A stretch of 15,325 nt of DNA from Bacillota bacterium (lineage in GTDB: Bacteria; Bacillota_A; Clostridia; DSM-8532). The stretch covers positions 1-15,325 of the forward strand of contig JAFADM010000515.1 of NCBI GenBank assembly GCA_023424865.1, in the 5' to 3' direction. Position numbers and translations under genes: made by a program. The number at the start of each line of letters is the position of its first letter. Position 1 is the stretch's first letter. The notes beneath the pieces were generated by a model. That model saw nothing but the letters and a program-made list of their open reading frames with translations, did no database searches and was not told where the DNA came from. Below are positions 14,057 to 15,325 of this stretch, piece by piece.

Positions 14057-15325
14057 ATGAAAAAAAGCCTTTGCCTTATTCTTTCCGTTTTAATGCTGGC
14101 TGCCTTGGCGACAGGCTGTCAAAACAGCGTGACACAATCCGGTCCCACGCCTTCGGCCCCGGGTGTGTCCGGTTCCGCTCCCACACCAGAGGCAAGTGAC
14201 GTAACCTATCCCATTAAAGGAAATGTAAAACTCACCCTTGCCATAGGGGAAGAATCTCCGGTTACCGTTACAAGCGCCTTTGCGGATACTCCCTTTGTAA
14301 AGGCGTGGGAGAAGGCTACCGGAGTTACCCTTGAAATATCCCATCCTGCGGACTTTGCCCTCCTTTTTGCATCAGGCAATCTTCCAGACATGATCCATTA
14401 CACTTTCTCAAGCTATAACGGAGGCATGGTACAGGCGGTTGCCGACAAAATTATCTATCCTATTAATGATCTCATCGACCAGAATGCCCCGGATTTAAAA
14501 GCTGTCCTGGAGAGCAACGAAATCTACCGAAAGGTGAACAGCACTCCCAACGGTGATATTGTGGGTTTCCCCTTTATTCGAGGCGATGAGCTTTTGGTCG
14601 TTTCCATGGGACTTATTATCCGGCAGGACTGGCTGGATGATCTTAAGCTGGAATCCCCCGCCACACCGGAAGAGTTTTACAATGTCTTAAAGGCCTTTAA
14701 AGACCAAAAAGGCGCTACCGCTCCCTTTTCTCCCAGCAACTGGGGACTCCACTACGGCATGATTGAGGAAGGGGCCATCACAACTCCTTTTAATTTACCC
14801 CAGGCAGCCTTTTATCAGAAAGATGGCACAGTTCATTATGGTTATTATGAATCGGAATACAAGGAAGTCCTTTACTATCTTAACAAATTATATAACGAAG
14901 GCCTTTTGGATCCCAATTTCGCTACCATTGACAATAACACGGTAAATTCCAATTTTATGAATGGAATATCCGGCGCCACCGTTGGCGCAGTGGGCGGAGG
15001 AATAGGAAACTATCTCTCAACCATGGAAGGAAAGGACCCTAAATTTAATGTCAGCGCCGTTGGAAGCCTGGTGTCCAAAAGAGGTGACACAGCCATGAGC
15101 GGGCAGTATGACAATCCCATTTATGGAATTGCCACAGTTATTACCACCGCCTGCAAGAATAAGGAAGCTGCCGCACAGTTTTTAAATTACGGCTATACCG
15201 AAGAGGGCAGCAAGCTCTTTAATTTCGGTATTGAAGGCGAAAGCTATACCATGGTAAACGATGTTCCCACCTACACGGATTTAATCACCAAGAATCCCAA
15301 CGGCTTAACCATGCAGCAGGCTTTA
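14057..15325 (+). CDS. Extracellular solute-binding lipoprotein, ABC importer family 1 (3' truncated by window)
   Basis: Substrate-binding lipoprotein of a sugar or oligosaccharide type ABC importer, anchored outside the membrane; 423 codons are visible and the frame is open at the window end. It starts MKKSLCLILSVLMLAALATG, and the lipobox cysteine is Cys21 (ALATGC). A Ser/Pro/Thr-rich linker follows, then the mature domain with KLTLAIGEES, the TPFVKAWEKATGVTLEI segment, SGNLPDMIHY, IIRQDWLDDLKLESPATPEEFY and KNKEAAAQFLNYGYTEEGSKL, all typical of family 1 binding proteins of the LplA group. GGAGA (14046-14050) is six bases before ATG 14057. An in-frame GTG at 13994, ten bases after AGGAGG (13979-13984), would add 21 residues before the signal peptide; I prefer the ATG because its signal peptide is normal. 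It is divergent from the AraC regulator. The substrate cannot be told. Confidence 0.93.
   Translation, partial: MKKSLCLILSVLMLAALATGCQNSVTQSGPTPSAPGVSGSAPTPEASDVTYPIKGNVKLTLAIGEESPVTVTSAFADTPFVKAWEKATGVTLEISHPADFALLFASGNLPDMIHYTFSSYNGGMVQAVADKIIYPINDLIDQNAPDLKAVLESNEIYRKVNSTPNGDIVGFPFIRGDELLVVSMGLIIRQDWLDDLKLESPATPEEFYNVLKAFKDQKGATAPFSPSNWGLHYGMIEEGAITTPFNLPQAAFYQKDGTVHYGYYESEYKEVLYYLNKLYNEGLLDPNFATIDNNTVNSNFMNGISGATVGAVGGGIGNYLSTMEGKDPKFNVSAVGSLVSKRGDTAMSGQYDNPIYGIATVITTACKNKEAAAQFLNYGYTEEGSKLFNFGIEGESYTMVNDVPTYTDLITKNPNGLTMQQAL

Noticed and set aside
13972..14199. 75-codon plus-strand open frame over the start of the lipoprotein gene
   Set aside because: It overlaps the lipoprotein signal peptide in another frame, and its product has no motif. 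The AGGAGG inside it more likely belongs to the leader or to the alternative GTG start at 13994.

Overview
The window looks like chromosomal DNA of a low-to-mid GC Firmicute, most likely a Clostridia member. The signs are AGGAGG-type ribosome sites, sigma-A style promoters, a clostridial-type AgrD peptide, a KtrAB potassium system, a split ThrE exporter, and a membrane-bound AraC-type regulator beside a lipoprotein solute-binding protein. No rRNA, tRNA, insertion sequence or CRISPR array was seen.

Layout, left to right. (1) 6-1418: a divergent monofunctional haem catalase that keeps its key haem-site residues. (2) 1423-1870, minus strand: a decayed ATP-grasp (R2K clade / DUF4343-like) gene in three frame-shifted pieces. 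(3) 1876-3377: a thiamin module with a strong promoter, a TPP riboswitch with a probable terminator, a Nudix hydrolase, and a TenA-family gene whose last ~20 codons, including the catalytic Glu, lie one frame away. (4) 3508-6781: a complete, unusually arranged agr peptide quorum-sensing locus. agrB is on the minus strand; agrA, agrC and a 49-codon agrD are on the plus strand. AgrD predicts a five-residue thiolactone, Cys-Phe-Phe-Trp-Phe. Both agr intergenic regions carry paired T(A/G)TCCC(A/T) repeats that may be LytTR operators. (5) 6921-7373, minus: a GNAT acetyltransferase. (6) 7615-9822: ktrB-ktrA behind a control region with 11-bp tandem repeats and a perfect inverted repeat. (7) 9899-11365: a possibly leaderless 66-aa four-cysteine protein, then the two halves of a ThrE/YjjP-YjjB type exporter, tightly coupled. 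(8) 11387-15325: a membrane AraC regulator (minus) divergent from a lipoprotein solute-binding protein that runs off the window, with a long inverted repeat between them.

How the genes work together. In the agr locus AgrB would process and export AgrD, AgrC would sense the cyclic peptide and AgrA would act on the repeats. In the thiamin module the riboswitch would shut off the Nudix-TenA salvage genes when thiamin pyrophosphate is plentiful. KtrA gates KtrB. The AraC protein probably senses an extracytoplasmic signal and controls the neighbouring uptake genes.

The stretch from about 1,850 to 7,700 is visibly more AT-rich than both flanks. All calls come from reading the sequence and recalled family motifs; no search or folding program was run.
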